A DNA stretch of 64,000 nt from Solanum dulcamara (GCF_947179165.1 NC_077243.1:49926501-49990500), one strand, 5' to 3'. Counted from the stretch's first letter, positions 46,290 to 58,511 are shown. The notes: generated from the sequence alone by a model not told the origin. Program-made: numbers and translations.

Positions 46290-46979
46290 ATTTTTCCTTG
46301 AGCTGCTGAATTGACTGAGCATACTATTATATGGTTGGCTTTAAGAGTAACTGAGACGATCGTCCACCACTTATTGAGTTTAACTACCATAATGGCTACC
46401 ACTCTGGTATCCCAATGACTCCGTACAAGACTGGTAGAATAAGATGTATAAGTCCCCTATTGGGTGGGTAGATGTTAGAAAGACTAAGCTAAAAAGGTCC
46501 CAGCAGTATTAAGCAAGCTATTGACTAAAAGCCCAGAGTCGGCAGGAATGATATACAGATAATCAACATCGACATACAAGTTTAAATTAATGATTGGATA
46601 TTCATAATAGGGTCACCTAAAAAAGGAACTTAACCCAGAATATGTTAGACTGTATCAAGTTACTCGTAAGGTGGGCAACGTGGCTAGTAAGTTGAGCTTA
46701 CTACCTCATTTGGAGACTATACGCCCAGTGCATCAGATAAGAATGCTTTGCAAGGGTACTGACGAGTCACCCAGGGTATATTCTATGGATGGTGTCCAGA
46801 AGATAGAATTCTGCGAGGAACAACCTATCGCCATCTTAAATCGACAAGATAGAAGATTGTGGACTAAAGACGTGCCTTCCATCAAGATACGATGGAAAAA
46901 CCAAAACCAGAAAGAGGATGATCGGGGAACTGAAGAGAACATGAAATACAAGTATTCGCACCTGTATACTTATAGGTAA
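46290..46979 (+). pseudogene. TE-H integrase C-terminal remnant
   Basis: The only coding trace in TE-H. NGYHSG-type core sequence lies near 46390, and SPIGWVDVRK lies near 46453-46482 in another frame. Then the frame 46671-46979 carries LETIRPVHQIRMLCKGTDES, FCEEQPIAILNRQDRRLWTK and IKIRWKNQNQKEDDRGTEEN, the counterpart of the integrase C-terminus and chromodomain-like tail of TE-G (51753-51980). Decay is heavy and the ATG is internal. It shows that TE-H descends from an autonomous gypsy element. Confidence 0.8.
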
Positions 46980-47109
46980 CCCTGATTCCTAGAACACGTA
47001 TATGAAGTACTGATATGGAAGTATGTGTTAAGAAAATAGCAAAGAATCTCCCTATGATTTGTATAAGGTGCTAAGAGGAGTTTTGTCTAACATTAGGGGA
47101 CGAATGTTC

Positions 47110-47124
47110 AAAAGGGGGGAAGGA
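47110..47124 (+). other. TE-H polypurine tract
   Basis: AAAAGGGGGGAAGGA directly precedes the 3' LTR start TGTTACACC. It is the primer site for plus-strand DNA synthesis in this class. Confidence 0.85.
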
Positions 47125-50100
47125 TGTTACACCCCACCCTTTTTAAACTCGGAATGTCTCATAAGTTCCTTGGACATTATTATGGGAGCCGGATATGCTA
47201 CGATACTATCAAATGACTCCAAGGGGGAGGATGTGATACCCAGTGGTAGAGAAGGTTGGAAATGGAATCATAAGAATTTAGAAGGAATTGGAGGCCAAGT
47301 AATGGTCGTAGGACTCAATTTACCCACGTAAGCTACTAACTTGGAAATCTTACATACTTAAGCTATTGGAGTACGTACCAAGCTTGTGTAGCATGGGTTA
47401 CATAGGCTCTTAAAATAAGATGAGATTATGAACCTACGAGAGAGAGCAAAAACTAGTTTCCGAACTTATGAAAGTCAAGCAAGCAGGTGAAAAGCAAGCA
47501 ACTCAAGCAAGAAGGTGACAAGGAAGCAGGTGACTCACCTTCCTACTTGGGGGGTGGACCCCGCTGCCACGTGGCGGTATGTGATAGGCCGCATGAACCT
47601 AGGTGGCGTTCTAGGGACTACCATGTGTCACCCTAAGGGGATGCCACGTGTAACTTATTAAAAGGTGGATATATGTGTTTTGATGACCATTAAGTCATTT
47701 TGCAGCTGAAACAAGTCCAAAAATTAGAGAGAAAACGTGAGAGAGATGGCAACCATGGCTTTGGAAGATTAAAGGTAAGTTTCTCGATTTTCTTCAGTGA
47801 ATTAATTATATACGGTGTTACTCAACCACGTGTACATGTATATATGTATCTTACGAGGTCTACGGAACCATCCCTTCATCTTTATCTCTAGAAAAGTGAA
47901 AGAAAGAATAGGAAAAAACGTTGGAGGCAAGAAGAGAGGGGCTATGGGTTAGGCCCTTTGGAGGTAAGCCTCTGAATTTTGTTCTGTGAATTAATTGATT
48001 ATGGTATCTTACAGTTATATAACGATGTTTAATAACAAGAAATTATAATTTGGGGCAGCGAGGAAGTCATACAAACAGTCCGCATAATTTCAGCGCGTCT
48101 AGAGTATTTCCGAGGCGCGTCTTGGCAGATTGGAGCCTATTTCGGGTAAGGTAAGGTCTTCCCCTCTAATTTGAAGTTTATGATGTTATATTAGGGTGTA
48201 TTACACACCTTAGGGGCTGATGGAAGTTGGTAAAAAGGTTTGAAAAGTTCGGCGTTCGAAATAAGCTAAATTGGAGTCGCTATAGTTGAATTGTCGTCAA
48301 GAGAAAGTACTGTTCTTGTGAGGTGGTGCTTCAGGGGTGTGTATTGTTGTTTCAGGGTCTAAATATGTTCAAAATAAGGTGGTGTATATTCTGGTTTCAT
48401 CCACACGACCCCCGCTTCATACGGTTAAAGGTTTTGCCAAATGGAAACTAGAAACCCTATTTTGATATCGTATTTTGGAACAAGTCGTTTGGAGTTTATG
48501 TTGTATATTATTGGTGTGAATCTATGCAATTTGTGGTCATTGGTTGGATGTAGGTCTTAGGTACCTAATTGTAAATTTGGATAGGGCACATTATAGGGGA
48601 GGTGCTGCCCAATTTTCGGCAACGCCTTAGCAAATAACAAAACTAGTCGGGGAAACGACTAAGGAAATAGATTCCATTAATACTAAGGTATAACCTAGGG
48701 TGCTGGAAAGTTAAGAGGGGTTGATATTCATATTACATTCATGTTGAATAGGTTCAAAGGATGGCGAGGCAAACAGGATAAGGAATAATTCAGACAAGGT
48801 ATGTGAAGCTTCTCTTGGTATATTTTTGGTATAGGTATGTCAAGCCTATTTTTTCTCTTTTGGCATGTCTTAAATGTAAGCAAGATATGATATGAGCTTT
48901 GGGGGTAATTCCATTCCCAGGTTCTGAATATGACTTCAAGACCCTTACTCATTTTAGAATGTTTAATCTTTAAAGTAGTAAGCAACTATCTTCGAGTCGT
49001 CTATATGACTGTATAACAATTGATTCGACTAAGATCTTGTTTGTAAAAAAAGAAAGGCTCTGAGATAACCAATGCTCGGACTGCTATAATATATTTCACC
49101 TTGGTATATGTCTAAGATTTCCAAAAACTCATTTTTACATAGTCCTTAGTGATAGTTAGAGAGTATACGTTAGATACCTTCTGCCCTGATCCCCAGGTGA
49201 GGGTTCACTTGATGACTTCATTGAGTCTCAGATAATGATTTAAACTGTGTTTTGTTTCTCACTACTCTACTCATGTATACTATAACACTTTTTCTCTGAG
49301 TCCCGGGCCGGTTGCCAGATTCGTGCAATTCACTGCATTGTTCACCGAGTCCCTCGCTAGAGGGCCGACATCCGTATATATATATATGATGGCCTGGGGC
49401 CTAATACTGATACTATATGATGTGTTGTAATAAGGTGACGATGGCCTGGGGCCTGATACTGATACTATGATGATGTGTTGTAATAAGGTGGCGATGGCAC
49501 GGGGCCTGATACTGATAATACATATATGATTTATTGGACCCCTAACGGGGCCGACTATATTGAAAATTTGAGCATGCATGTTTTTGTGATTCACAAAGTA
49601 CTGGTACATGTTTCTGATTTGATAATTGGTTCCCCTACTTCTCTATTTTGGATATACCTCCAGTTGTACTATGTTATGTTTTACATATTTAGTACATATG
49701 TCGTACTGACCCCCTTTCTCGGAGGGCTGCGTTCATGCCCGCAGGTACAGATACAAGTTTTGGGAGTCCGTAAGCTTAGGATTCCATGCAGCTCAGCTGG
49801 AAGAGGCTCCATTGTATCGGGGCCTAGTTTTTGATACTGCCCACTGATGTATAACATTGTTTTGTCCATTCGGGGGTACGACGGAGGCCCTATCCCACCA
49901 TATGTTGTCATTTATATTTTTAGAGGTCTGCAGACATGTATTTGTGGGTTGCGTATGTCAGTTTGATTCAGCTAGGTCTACATGATATATGATATATGTT
50001 ATTATGTTATGGAAGCCTTATCGGCTTGCGTGCCCTATCATGTTGTGATACAAACAAAAAGGGCTACAGGTTTATAAAAATATTATTGCCCAGTGGGGCT

Positions 50101-50212
50101 CTGTTATATGATATTATTTTATTTACAGTTCAATATGACCACAGTTGATAGACATGTATACAGAGGGTCCAGGTTGGACCCTAGTCCCAGCCTACGGGGT
50201 TGGGTCGTGATA
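47125..50212 (+). repeat. TE-H 3' LTR
   Basis: Collinear with the 5' LTR over its whole length, starting TGTTACACCCC and ending GGTCGTGATA (the last dinucleotide changed from CA). Length 3,088 bp. The frames 49526-49834 and 49280-49609 repeat those of the 5' LTR and are not genes. Confidence 0.9.
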
Positions 50213-50864
50213 GGTATTTGCTTTGAAATTGTAGAGACACTACTTGTATGGTGTCCAAGTGGATGTTTTCACCGATCACAAGAGTTTACAATATGTGTTC
50301 ACTCAGAAGGACCTAAACCTTTTACAAATGAGATGGCTTAAGCTATTGAAGGACTATGACATGTGTGTGCTATACCATCCGGGTAAGACAAATATGGTTG
50401 ATGATATTCCTAGTAGATTGTCCATAAATAGTGTTGCTCATATTAAGGATGAAAAGAAAGAGCTAGTTTGGGAGGTGCATAGATTAGCTCATTTGGGTGT
50501 CCGGTTGGTTTATTCTAAGGATGGTGGTGTTATTATTCAAAATGGTTGCGACTCATCTATTGTGGCAGATGTAAAATCAAAGCAAGATAGTGATCCTTCT
50601 TGGTTTGAATTAAAGAAAGCAATTGCCAAAAAATCCATTGAGGCTTTCTCCCAAGGGGGAGATGGTTTTTGGAGATATAAGGGTCGGTTATATGTTCTAA
50701 ATGTTGATAGTTTGAAAGAGATGATATTTTTCGAAGCTCATAGTTCATGGTATTCTATTCATCTTGGTTCTACAAAGATGTACCGATATTTGAGGGAAGT
50801 ATATTGGTGGAATAGCATAAAAAGATATATTGCGGAATTCGTGGCTAAGTGGTCCAATTATTAA
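50213..50864 (+). pseudogene. TE-G RNase H end and integrase zinc domain
   Basis: Continues the RNase H cut at 39761. The open frame 50244-50864 reads MYGVQVDVFTDHKSLQYVFT, LNLLQMRWLKLLKDYDMCVL, then the linker, then the integrase HHCC region with FFEAHSSWYSIHLGSTKMYR and YIAEFVAKWSNY, where both cysteines of the zinc site are lost before the stop. The codon for a conserved Trp just after the insertion is now TAG. Confidence 0.9.
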
Positions 50865-51980
50865 CATGTGAAGGTTGAGCATAAAAAACCAAGTGGTTTG
50901 GCTCAAGACATTGAGATTTCTACTTGGATGTGGAAAGCCTTGAATATGGACTTTGTTACTGGTTTTTCACGTACTCCTAGGAAACATTATCTACTTGGAT
51001 GATTGTTGACTGAATGACTAAGTCAACTCATTTTCTCTCAGTTAATACTTCATATTACGCCGAGGACTATGCTAGGTTGTATATTTGAGTGTTGGTTAAG
51101 GTTCATGGTGTTCCATTGTCTATCATTTCGGATTGAGGTACTTAGTTTACATCTCAATTTTGGAGATCTTTCCAAAAGGGTCTTGGTACTGAAGTAAAGC
51201 TTAGTACAACTTTTCATCCACAAACGGATAGTCAGGCCGAGCATACCCTCCAGACATTAGAGGATATGTTGAGAGCATGCATTATTAATTTCAAAGGAAA
51301 TTAGGATGATCATTTTCTATTGATAGAGTTTGCTTATAATAACTGTTATCATTCTATCATTAAGATGGCTCCATTTAAGGCCTTGTATGGTAAGCGGTGT
51401 AGATCTCCTATCGGTTGGTTCGAGGTATGTGAAGTTGTTTTGATAGGATCCAAGTTGGTACTTGAGGCTATGGAGAAGGGTAGGCTCATTAGATAAAGAT
51501 TAAAAATGGTCCAAAGATGAGAAAAGTACTATTCAAATGTAAGAAGAAGGGAACTTGAATTTGAGGTCAATGATTGGGTTTACTTGAAAATTTGAGTGCA
51601 TTTTGGTTAGAATGGGAAGTTAAGTCCCTGTTAAGTTGGCCTATATCTGATCTTGAGGAAAATTAACATGGTGGTTTATGAGTTAGATTTGCCTTCTAAT
51701 TTGGCATCGGTACATCAAGTGCGCCATGTGTCATTATTGAGGAAGTTTATTAGTGATATTATATCCATTGCAGTATTGGACAGTAGTGAAACTAAAGAGT
51801 CTTTCATATGAGGAGGTTTCGGTCAAAATCTTGGATCGACAAGTTAGAAAGTTGAGAAATAAAGAAATAACTTCAGTTAAGGTGTTATGGACTAACCAAG
51901 AGGTTGCAGGTTCTACATGGAAGGCTGAAGCCGATATAATATCCCGATATCCTCATCTTTTTCCTTTCGTGCCTAGTTGA
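50865..51980 (+). pseudogene. TE-G integrase core and chromodomain-like tail
   Basis: The catalytic residues are traceable: D in LNMDFVTGF near 50946, D in SIISD near 51131 followed by a stop, and E in DSQAEHTLQT near 51240. The C-terminal block is damaged (51380-51750). The frame 51753-51980 is the tail: KSLSYEEVSVKILDRQVRKL, NKEITSVKVLWTNQEVAGST and ADIISRYPHLF. Tails like this in chromoviruses bind chromatin and guide insertion. About ten stops make the gene dead. Confidence 0.9.
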
Positions 51981-52185
51981 GGTATTTAGTTCCTTCATGA
52001 TCTGTCCAGCCAAATTATGTGTTTCAGTTGTTCTCATGGGTTCATATGCATTCATGTTGTAGCTTGAGAATAAAGATTTCATATTTTATGCATTTCTGTG
52101 ATGTTTTGTATTCATTTTGGGCTGTTATGTTCCTTTTCTATTCCATTCATGGTAGATTAAGTACCATTCGAGGACCAATATTCCC

Positions 52186-52198
52186 AAAGGGGGAATAT
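52186..52198 (+). other. TE-G polypurine tract
   Basis: AAAGGGGGAATAT lies directly before the 3' LTR start TGTAAGACGC. Confidence 0.85.
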
Positions 52199-54549
52199 TG
52201 TAAGACGCTTGAAGTTAGAAAGTCAGAAAATGAGGAACAAAGGATGAAATCCCAAAACAATGTAGCTTTTTGCACCAGGTGATGACCGTTAAAGCAATCA
52301 CAGGCCGTCGTCAGCACCACAGCTCGTGGTGAGCCACCGTAGTGGTGGTTATGAAACACAGTTCTATAGGGAAGGGGACACGGCTTGTGGTGAGCACCAT
52401 GAACTGTGGTGCCCTCCGTAGTGACCCCACCTCTGAGGCCATAAGAAAATAGTCCCAAGGCAGGGACCACGCCGCACCACCAAGGGTCGTGTTGCCCTTC
52501 ACGGACTGTGGTGGGTTCCATGGTGGTCACTCTGACAAACCCTCGTACAGGTCCTGGACCACACCCATAATATAAGAATCATAGTAACCTCCACGGACCG
52601 TGAAGGTATCCATGTAGGAAGTCAAGAAACATCCCTGCAACCCTAAGATTCAAAGATCAAGTCAATCACCACAAATACCACCACGGGCTGTGGTAATCTT
52701 ACAGGTCGTGGTGTATCTCTTGGTAGCATCCCCTCTATCAAGAAATTTTGCCAAAAGTTCAAGTTTAACACCACAGACACCACCACGGGCTGTGGTGATC
52801 ATCACAGACCATGATGGGTCCTCTATGTAGTCCCACTTTTCAATTAAATAAAGGGTATTTCTATCATTCCCTATTTTTTCATTGATGTATGTAGTAGTTT
52901 TTGGGACTAGATTCATTATGTAAATTGTACTAAATACTCCCAAGTCTATTTCATTCCCTCATTAACTCCAAAAAAATATTAATACTTCTCTCTCAGGGTT
53001 CTTGCAAGAGATCATCTTCTTCATCAAGGTTTTTGGCTAGGGTTTCTTCAAGAACAAGTCTCCTTTCTCAATTTCAAATTCAAATTCATTCAAGTTATGT
53101 AGGGATTGATCCATTGGTTCCATTCACCCATGAGTCTCAAGGTTTTCTCCAAAATTCTCTTGAATTTCCATCACTTTTAAACCCTAATTTTGATGAATTT
53201 TGATTGGGTTATTTCAATTACGTCTTTAATTATCATTAATGATCATTATAAGTATGATTCTACATTAAATGCATGATTTCAAGTTGAATTATGAATGCCC
53301 ATGCATGAAACTATTTTCAATGATGATTTATATGAAGTATGATTATGAAGTTCAATGATTTCAAAGTATTCTCGTGGTTTTCAATCAAATTGACTATGTA
53401 TATGAGTTTTCCCCTAAATTCAAGAATGAACTATGATTATGGATTATTATTATAATCAAGATACAAATTCTATGCAAGTTATGGAGAAAGGTGACTTAGG
53501 ATCCTTAATTGGTGGCCTAGGAACCTAATAACATAAATTATAGAAGTGTGATATTGCAATATTTAAAGGACTATACTCATATTGCATGTATGGCATGAAA
53601 ATGAGCTAATCTATGGATTATTAGGTTTATGAACAAGTTTATGATATATGTTAAATATGATTACTATGTTATGTATTTCATGGGACTTGACTTAGCACCG
53701 GTTGATAACTTGAGGTGGGGGCTCGACCTACGAGGTCCATATATAAAGACTCTTATCTCATAACTACATGCCATCGTGGGGTTTTCCTTATGGCCTAGCT
53801 AGTGGATCCACATATAGAATTTGTACATGACCCGCCTAGCGGGGTAGAGTCTATTTTGGCAAGTAGATTCCCTTTTCTTTTATTGTATGGGGAGACATCG
53901 GGATTCTATGTTATATCTCACATGGTCTTACTGTCAGTTATGGTTCTATCCCACATATGTATACTCTATTTATGTCCAATTATGATTTTGGCTAATTCTC
54001 TTAAATGTTATGATCATTATCGTTTTCTCATGACTTGACTTATTCTCTTTTAGCATGTACGTCATTTGAACATTGCATCCTATGAGTTATATTGTATGGC
54101 ATGCCCACATACTTAGTACATTCAAACATACTAACTGATATTATTATCTATATTGTCTCATAATGTAGGGGTTGAGGATCACAGTTCTACACATAGCTAG
54201 TTGAGCTTCCATATCAGCAGAGTTTTGGTGAGTGCTCATACATCGAGGGCTAGTTATGAGTTGGTTCTTTATTTCAAAGACTTTTATTTCATTCATGGTT
54301 TGGGTGATCTAGGGACATATCTTAGCCCCCACCCTTCTTGTTTAGTCGAGGCATTTGTTAGATGAAATGGTGTAGAGTCTATGTAGTCAACTTTACTCTT
54401 TTCTTAAGATTTATAATTTCAGAGTTTCTTATGCTATATTCCACTTTAGTTTACCTTATGCATGCTTATGATATGTCAAGAGTCTTAGTTGGATCCCTTC
54501 GGGGTTTTGATTGTCGTGTTGCAATTAGGCCCTAACTCGGGTCGTGACA
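52199..54549 (+). repeat. TE-G 3' LTR
   Basis: It starts TGTAAGACGC and ends GGGTCGTGACA. Its U3 (52290-52830) contains about ten short inverted repeats built on CCACRG...CYGTGG. A TATATAAA box is at 53740. The R-like block CTTAGTACATTC is near 54112. The end from 53660 matches the truncated 5' LTR. Length 2,351 bp. The minus frames at 52147-52943 read through the U3 repeats and are not genes. Confidence 0.9.
53740..53747 (+). promoter_or_regulatory. TATA-box candidate in TE-G 3' LTR
   Basis: TATATAAA at the same place in the LTR as in the 5' LTR and S1. It would drive outward transcription into TE-I if active. Confidence 0.45.
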
Positions 54550-55522
54550 TCTGCTGGTGCTATTCCATATGAAGGAATTGATATCAGTCGGACATCTAGT
54601 AATGTATCAATAGAAAAACTAATCTTCCATTCTGGGGAATACCAAGTAGCTCAATTAGAAAGACATCTGAAAATTTATTAAGCACTAGAATAACTGAAGT
54701 GTCGATGGGTCAACATCAATATAACTGAAGTCTCAAGATATGATCTAACACATGTATCACAATGCGACACAATTAATCTAGAATGCTCTGGGTGGTGATA
54801 CTACTTCAAGCTCGATATTTGCAAACTCTACCCTTGGCCTAACTGTCCCTAACAATTATATGACCCCTATGAAAAGCTCTCCAAAATCAGCATGTCTGGA
54901 CTGCCTCTACTGCCCCCTTTTAACTCGCTCTGCTCCAAATTGTCGATGTTAAAACTCTCCAGAGTTTGAGCATCTGCCTGTATGTGGGAGATATGAATAT
55001 CCTTATTCAGTGCTGATATGGTACAAGTCTCAACATACTCTAGAGCCAGTCCTATTAAAATCTTTTTATTCTAGCATCCATCGTATCCACAATCATTGGT
55101 GTATACTTGGCTAGGGAATCAAACTGAAGCATGTTGTCCACTTATACTACCCTGGAAAAGGTTTAAAAATGATCAACTTGGGCATCTCAAATCTCTCTAG
55201 GTAGATAATGATCCAAAAAGTCCTCAGTGAATCGATCTCAAGTGGTTGAGGTACATTGGCCTCTCTAAACCTCTCCAAACCTTTGTACTATAGAACTGCT
55301 ATGTCTCTAAGATTGAATGCTGCCAACTCAACAGAATCTGTAGTTGAGGCATGAATAACCCTAAAAATCCTATGTAGTTGGTCAATAAAGTACTGAGGGT
55401 CCTCTCTACGCTATATCCATGTATACTCGGGAGGACTCAAGGCAAGAAACTCTCAAATCCTCGACCTTTTGGGCCCTTCAGTAGGACCAGCTACATCTAT
55501 TCCTACTACCTGGTAGTGCATG
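54550..55522 (-). pseudogene. TE-I gag and RT-start scrap
   Basis: The minus strand shows DPQYFIDQLHRIFRVIHAST near 55400-55340, then VELAAFNLRDIAVL near 55325-55285 and a LEIDSLRTFW-type segment near 55245, all Gag capsid features. Near 54680-54550 it shows IELLGIPQNGRLVF and then, in another frame, RPISIPSYGIAP-like sequence that normally precedes RT. Protease is therefore deleted or unrecognisable. There are many stops. Confidence 0.7.
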
Positions 55523-58511
55523 TGTTACACCCCACATTCTTGAACTCGAAAGGTTCCTAAAGCTACTTAGAAGCTATCATGTGATCCGCCTAAGTTACGA
55601 CACTATTAAACAATTCTAAGAAGGGAGAATGTGACACCCCATAGTAGGGAAGATTGAAGATAAGGTCAAGAGAAATCGGAGGAAGTTGGAGGCCAAGCGA
55701 TGAGTCGTAGGACTTGATTTGCTTACGTACGCCTCTAACTTAGAAGTTTACTTACCTAAATCTATTTGAGTACACACCAAGCTTCCATAGCATGAATGAC
55801 ATAGGCTCTTAAACTAAGACGAGATTACGAACCCACGAGGAAGAAAAAAAAATTTCGTGGGGCAGCCAATAGGAGAGTGACACGTGGCAGCCCTAAGCAA
55901 GCAGGTGACCCACCTACTTGGGGTCAAGTAGGTGACCCACCTGCTTGGGGGAGGTGGACCCCGCTGCCACGTGGCAGCACCCCATTGGTCGCATGGTTGA
56001 AGTGGCCCAATGATGGCCCGACACATGTCACCCTTAGGGGCTGACACGTGTCACCTTATATATATTAATATGTGATGCTTCAGCTGTTAACTTATCCTAA
56101 AACAGAAGCTAGACTTAGAAAAAATACGTGAGAAGAGAGAAAAAGAGGCAGCTTTGGTTCTTGAAAATTAAAGGTAAGTTTCTCAACTTTCTTCCGTGAA
56201 TTAATTATATACGGTGTATATTAAGTACGTGGATACGTATATATGTGTTTTAAGACGTTTATGGAACTGAAACTCCAGCGTTGCAACTGAAATTTGGAAG
56301 GAAAAAAAAAGAGAAAACGTGAAAAGGGGCAAGGGAGAGGGTTACGGATTTGACCCTTGTTGGGTAAGCTTCCGGGTTTCGTTCCGTGAATTAATTATTT
56401 GACGTGTCCCTAAGTTGTATATTAGTGTTTTATAACCTAAAAAATCAATTTGGGACAGCAAGGAAGTACCACAAGCAGCCCGCTCAATTTCAGCACATTG
56501 AAGAAGTTCCGAGGCACAATTTCGGCTAGTTTTAACCAATTTCGGGAAAGGTAAGTTCTTCCCCTCTAATTTGAAGTTTATGATGTTAAATTGGAGTGTA
56601 TTATACACCTTAGTATCTGCTGGAAGTTGGGGAAAAGTCTTCAAAAGTTCGACGTTCGAAATAAGCGAAATTGGAATTGCTATAGTTAATTGTAATCGAA
56701 TAATGCCTCGTACTTGTGGTATGTGACTGCTGGTCGTGTGATGAGTTTTTAGGGTGCTGGAGTGTGTGTTTCTAAGAGCATGGGTGGCTTCTGGTTTCAG
56801 CCACACGACCCTCCGCTTTGCAATTAAAGAATTCGCAAAAGAAAGATTAAAAACTCTAGTTTTGGTATCTTAGTTTTGAGTGAATTGTTAAGGGTTTATA
56901 TTGTGTAATGTTGTCGTAATATGTATATATTTGGGCTGCTGGTTGTATTGTTGGTTAGCTTCAGGTTCTAAGGACTTGGTTGTGTATTCGGATAGGGCAC
57001 ATTATAGGGGAGGTGCTGTCCGATTTTTGTTAACTTCTTAAACTGGTTAAGGAACTAGTCGAGGGTGCGAGCGAGGGGACGAGCTCTATGAATACTCGTA
57101 GGTAGTCTAAGTTGCTGAAAAGTCTAAGGTTGTTAATACTTGCCTTACTTCCATGTTAAATAGGTTTCGAAGACAACAACATGGACACGATTATGGGAAA
57201 TCCATAAGAGGTAGGTAAAGCCTATTCTTTCTCTTCTTTTGGCATGTCGTAGAGGTAAGTAAACAATGATGTGATCTCAGAAGTAATTCCATTCCTAAGT
57301 GTCTTTTATTCACTTCTGGGTAATGAACTTTTATAACAGTTAAGCTACTTTCCTTGAGCCTTACCTATACTAAGGATTTAATGAATATACGGGCTCCTAG
57401 TTGTAAGGACTATATAAAAACATGTATTCTGGAGTCCTTAAGCAGTTAGCATTATCTTAGTACGTGTCTAAGGACCCCGAAACACTAACTAGTATAGCCC
57501 CTAATGGTATTTAAAGGGCATTTAAGGTGATTACATTGCAATCCTGATTCTTAGACAATAGCTTAATTTTCTTCTACGGTTGAGTCTTCGATAATGATTT
57601 AAATTGCATATAGTTGCTCATTAATCTACTCGTGTATACTGTGACCCATCTTTCCCTGAGTCCCGGGCCAGGATATGTTCTCGTGCGCAACTCACTGCAT
57701 TATTCCTCGAGTCCCTCACTAGAGGGCCGGGATACGTGTATATATATATATGATGATATGTGGTAATAAGGTGGTGATGGCATTGGGCTGTGATGATATT
57801 ACAGAGGTATCCACCGGACCCCTGATAGGGCCGGCTATACGATATAATTTGAACATGCATGTTTTGACACTTCACAGGGTACAGGTATAAGTTTTCATAT
57901 GATATGTTATCCCCTGCTTCGCTGTTTCAGATATGTGTTCAGTTGTGCCATATTATGTTTTACATACTCAGTACATATGTCGTACTGACCCCCTTCTCTG
58001 GGGGGCTGCGTTCATGCCCGCAGGTACAGGTACACAGTTTGGGGATCCCTCAGCATAGGAGTCCCACTCAGCAGTCCAGAAGTGCTCTATTGTGCTGGAG
58101 CCTGATTTTGGTACTAAACGTGGTGTATATATTCGTTTGGTTATGGGTATGGTGGGGGCCCTGTCCCGCCTTATGTTACTATTTTCTTACTCTTAGAGGT
58201 CTGTGGATACGTATATGGGTTGTGCCTGTATATGAGTGGGATCTGAGTTATATATATATGTATGTACAGCTGTACTGATATGACCTGTGATTTTGGGCGT
58301 TCCCTGTATTGTGACAGCCTTGTCGGCTTGCGTATATGTGTGTTATGGAATGACCCTATATATAGTAATACAGCCTTGTCGGCTTGTATGTTTTCATATA
58401 TATTGATGCATTTTGGGTATAAACAGGAGACAGGTTATGTATAGGTAGCAGAGGTACGCGTGTGTGCCTGGTTCGGGCACTCGTCACGGCCTACGGGGTT
58501 GGGTCGTGACA
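55523..58511 (+). repeat. Solo LTR S2 with perfect target duplication
   Basis: It starts TGTTACACCCC and ends GGGTCGTGACA. Both sides carry GCATG (55518-55522 and 58512-58516), a perfect 5-bp target duplication. It is homologous to the TE-H LTR along its length but clearly diverged, so it belongs to a related subfamily. Donor-like sites are at 56173 and 56550, the R-like block with hairpin at 57962-58005, and the acceptor-like GCAG/GTACAG at 58023. A CCCACCTGCTTGGGG-type repeat lies near 55890-55950. Length 2,989 bp. The 154-codon minus frame at 56342-56806 has no known domain and lies in LTR sequence. Confidence 0.9.

Larger units (their letters stand above)
39762..50212 (+). mobile_element. 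TE-H, long-LTR non-autonomous (LARD-like) element
   Basis: Complete element with 5' LTR (39762-42852), PBS, a 4.27-kb internal region, PPT and 3' LTR (47125-50212). It is flanked by TGTAT (39757-39761) and GGTAT (50213-50217), a 5-bp target duplication with one change. Host RNase H reads AVAV before it and resumes at VFALKL-type sequence after it. The internal region has no gag, protease or RT, only an eroded integrase end (46290-46979). Long LTRs around a long non-coding interior match the LARD definition, although decay of an autonomous copy is also possible. The LTRs differ by about 7% in the first 215 bases but only 1-2% around 42181-42360, judged by eye. Confidence 0.9.
35885..54549 (+). 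mobile_element. TE-G, Tekay/Del-like gypsy element split by TE-H
   Basis: Parts in order: truncated 5' LTR (35885-36771), PBS, gag (36989 to about 37990), protease, RT and RNase H (to 39761), TE-H (39762-50212), RNase H end, integrase and chromodomain-like tail (50213-51980), PPT (52186-52198) and full 3' LTR (52199-54549). The C-terminal tail and a Gag with paired cysteine motifs fit the Tekay (Del) clade of chromoviruses. Stops and shifts occur throughout. Its 3' end lies next to RT sequence of TE-I. Confidence 0.9.

Noticed and set aside
56342..56806. 154-codon minus-strand frame
   Set aside because: It lies wholly in solo LTR S2, and the corresponding part of the TE-H LTRs is not open over the same length. 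No known domain.
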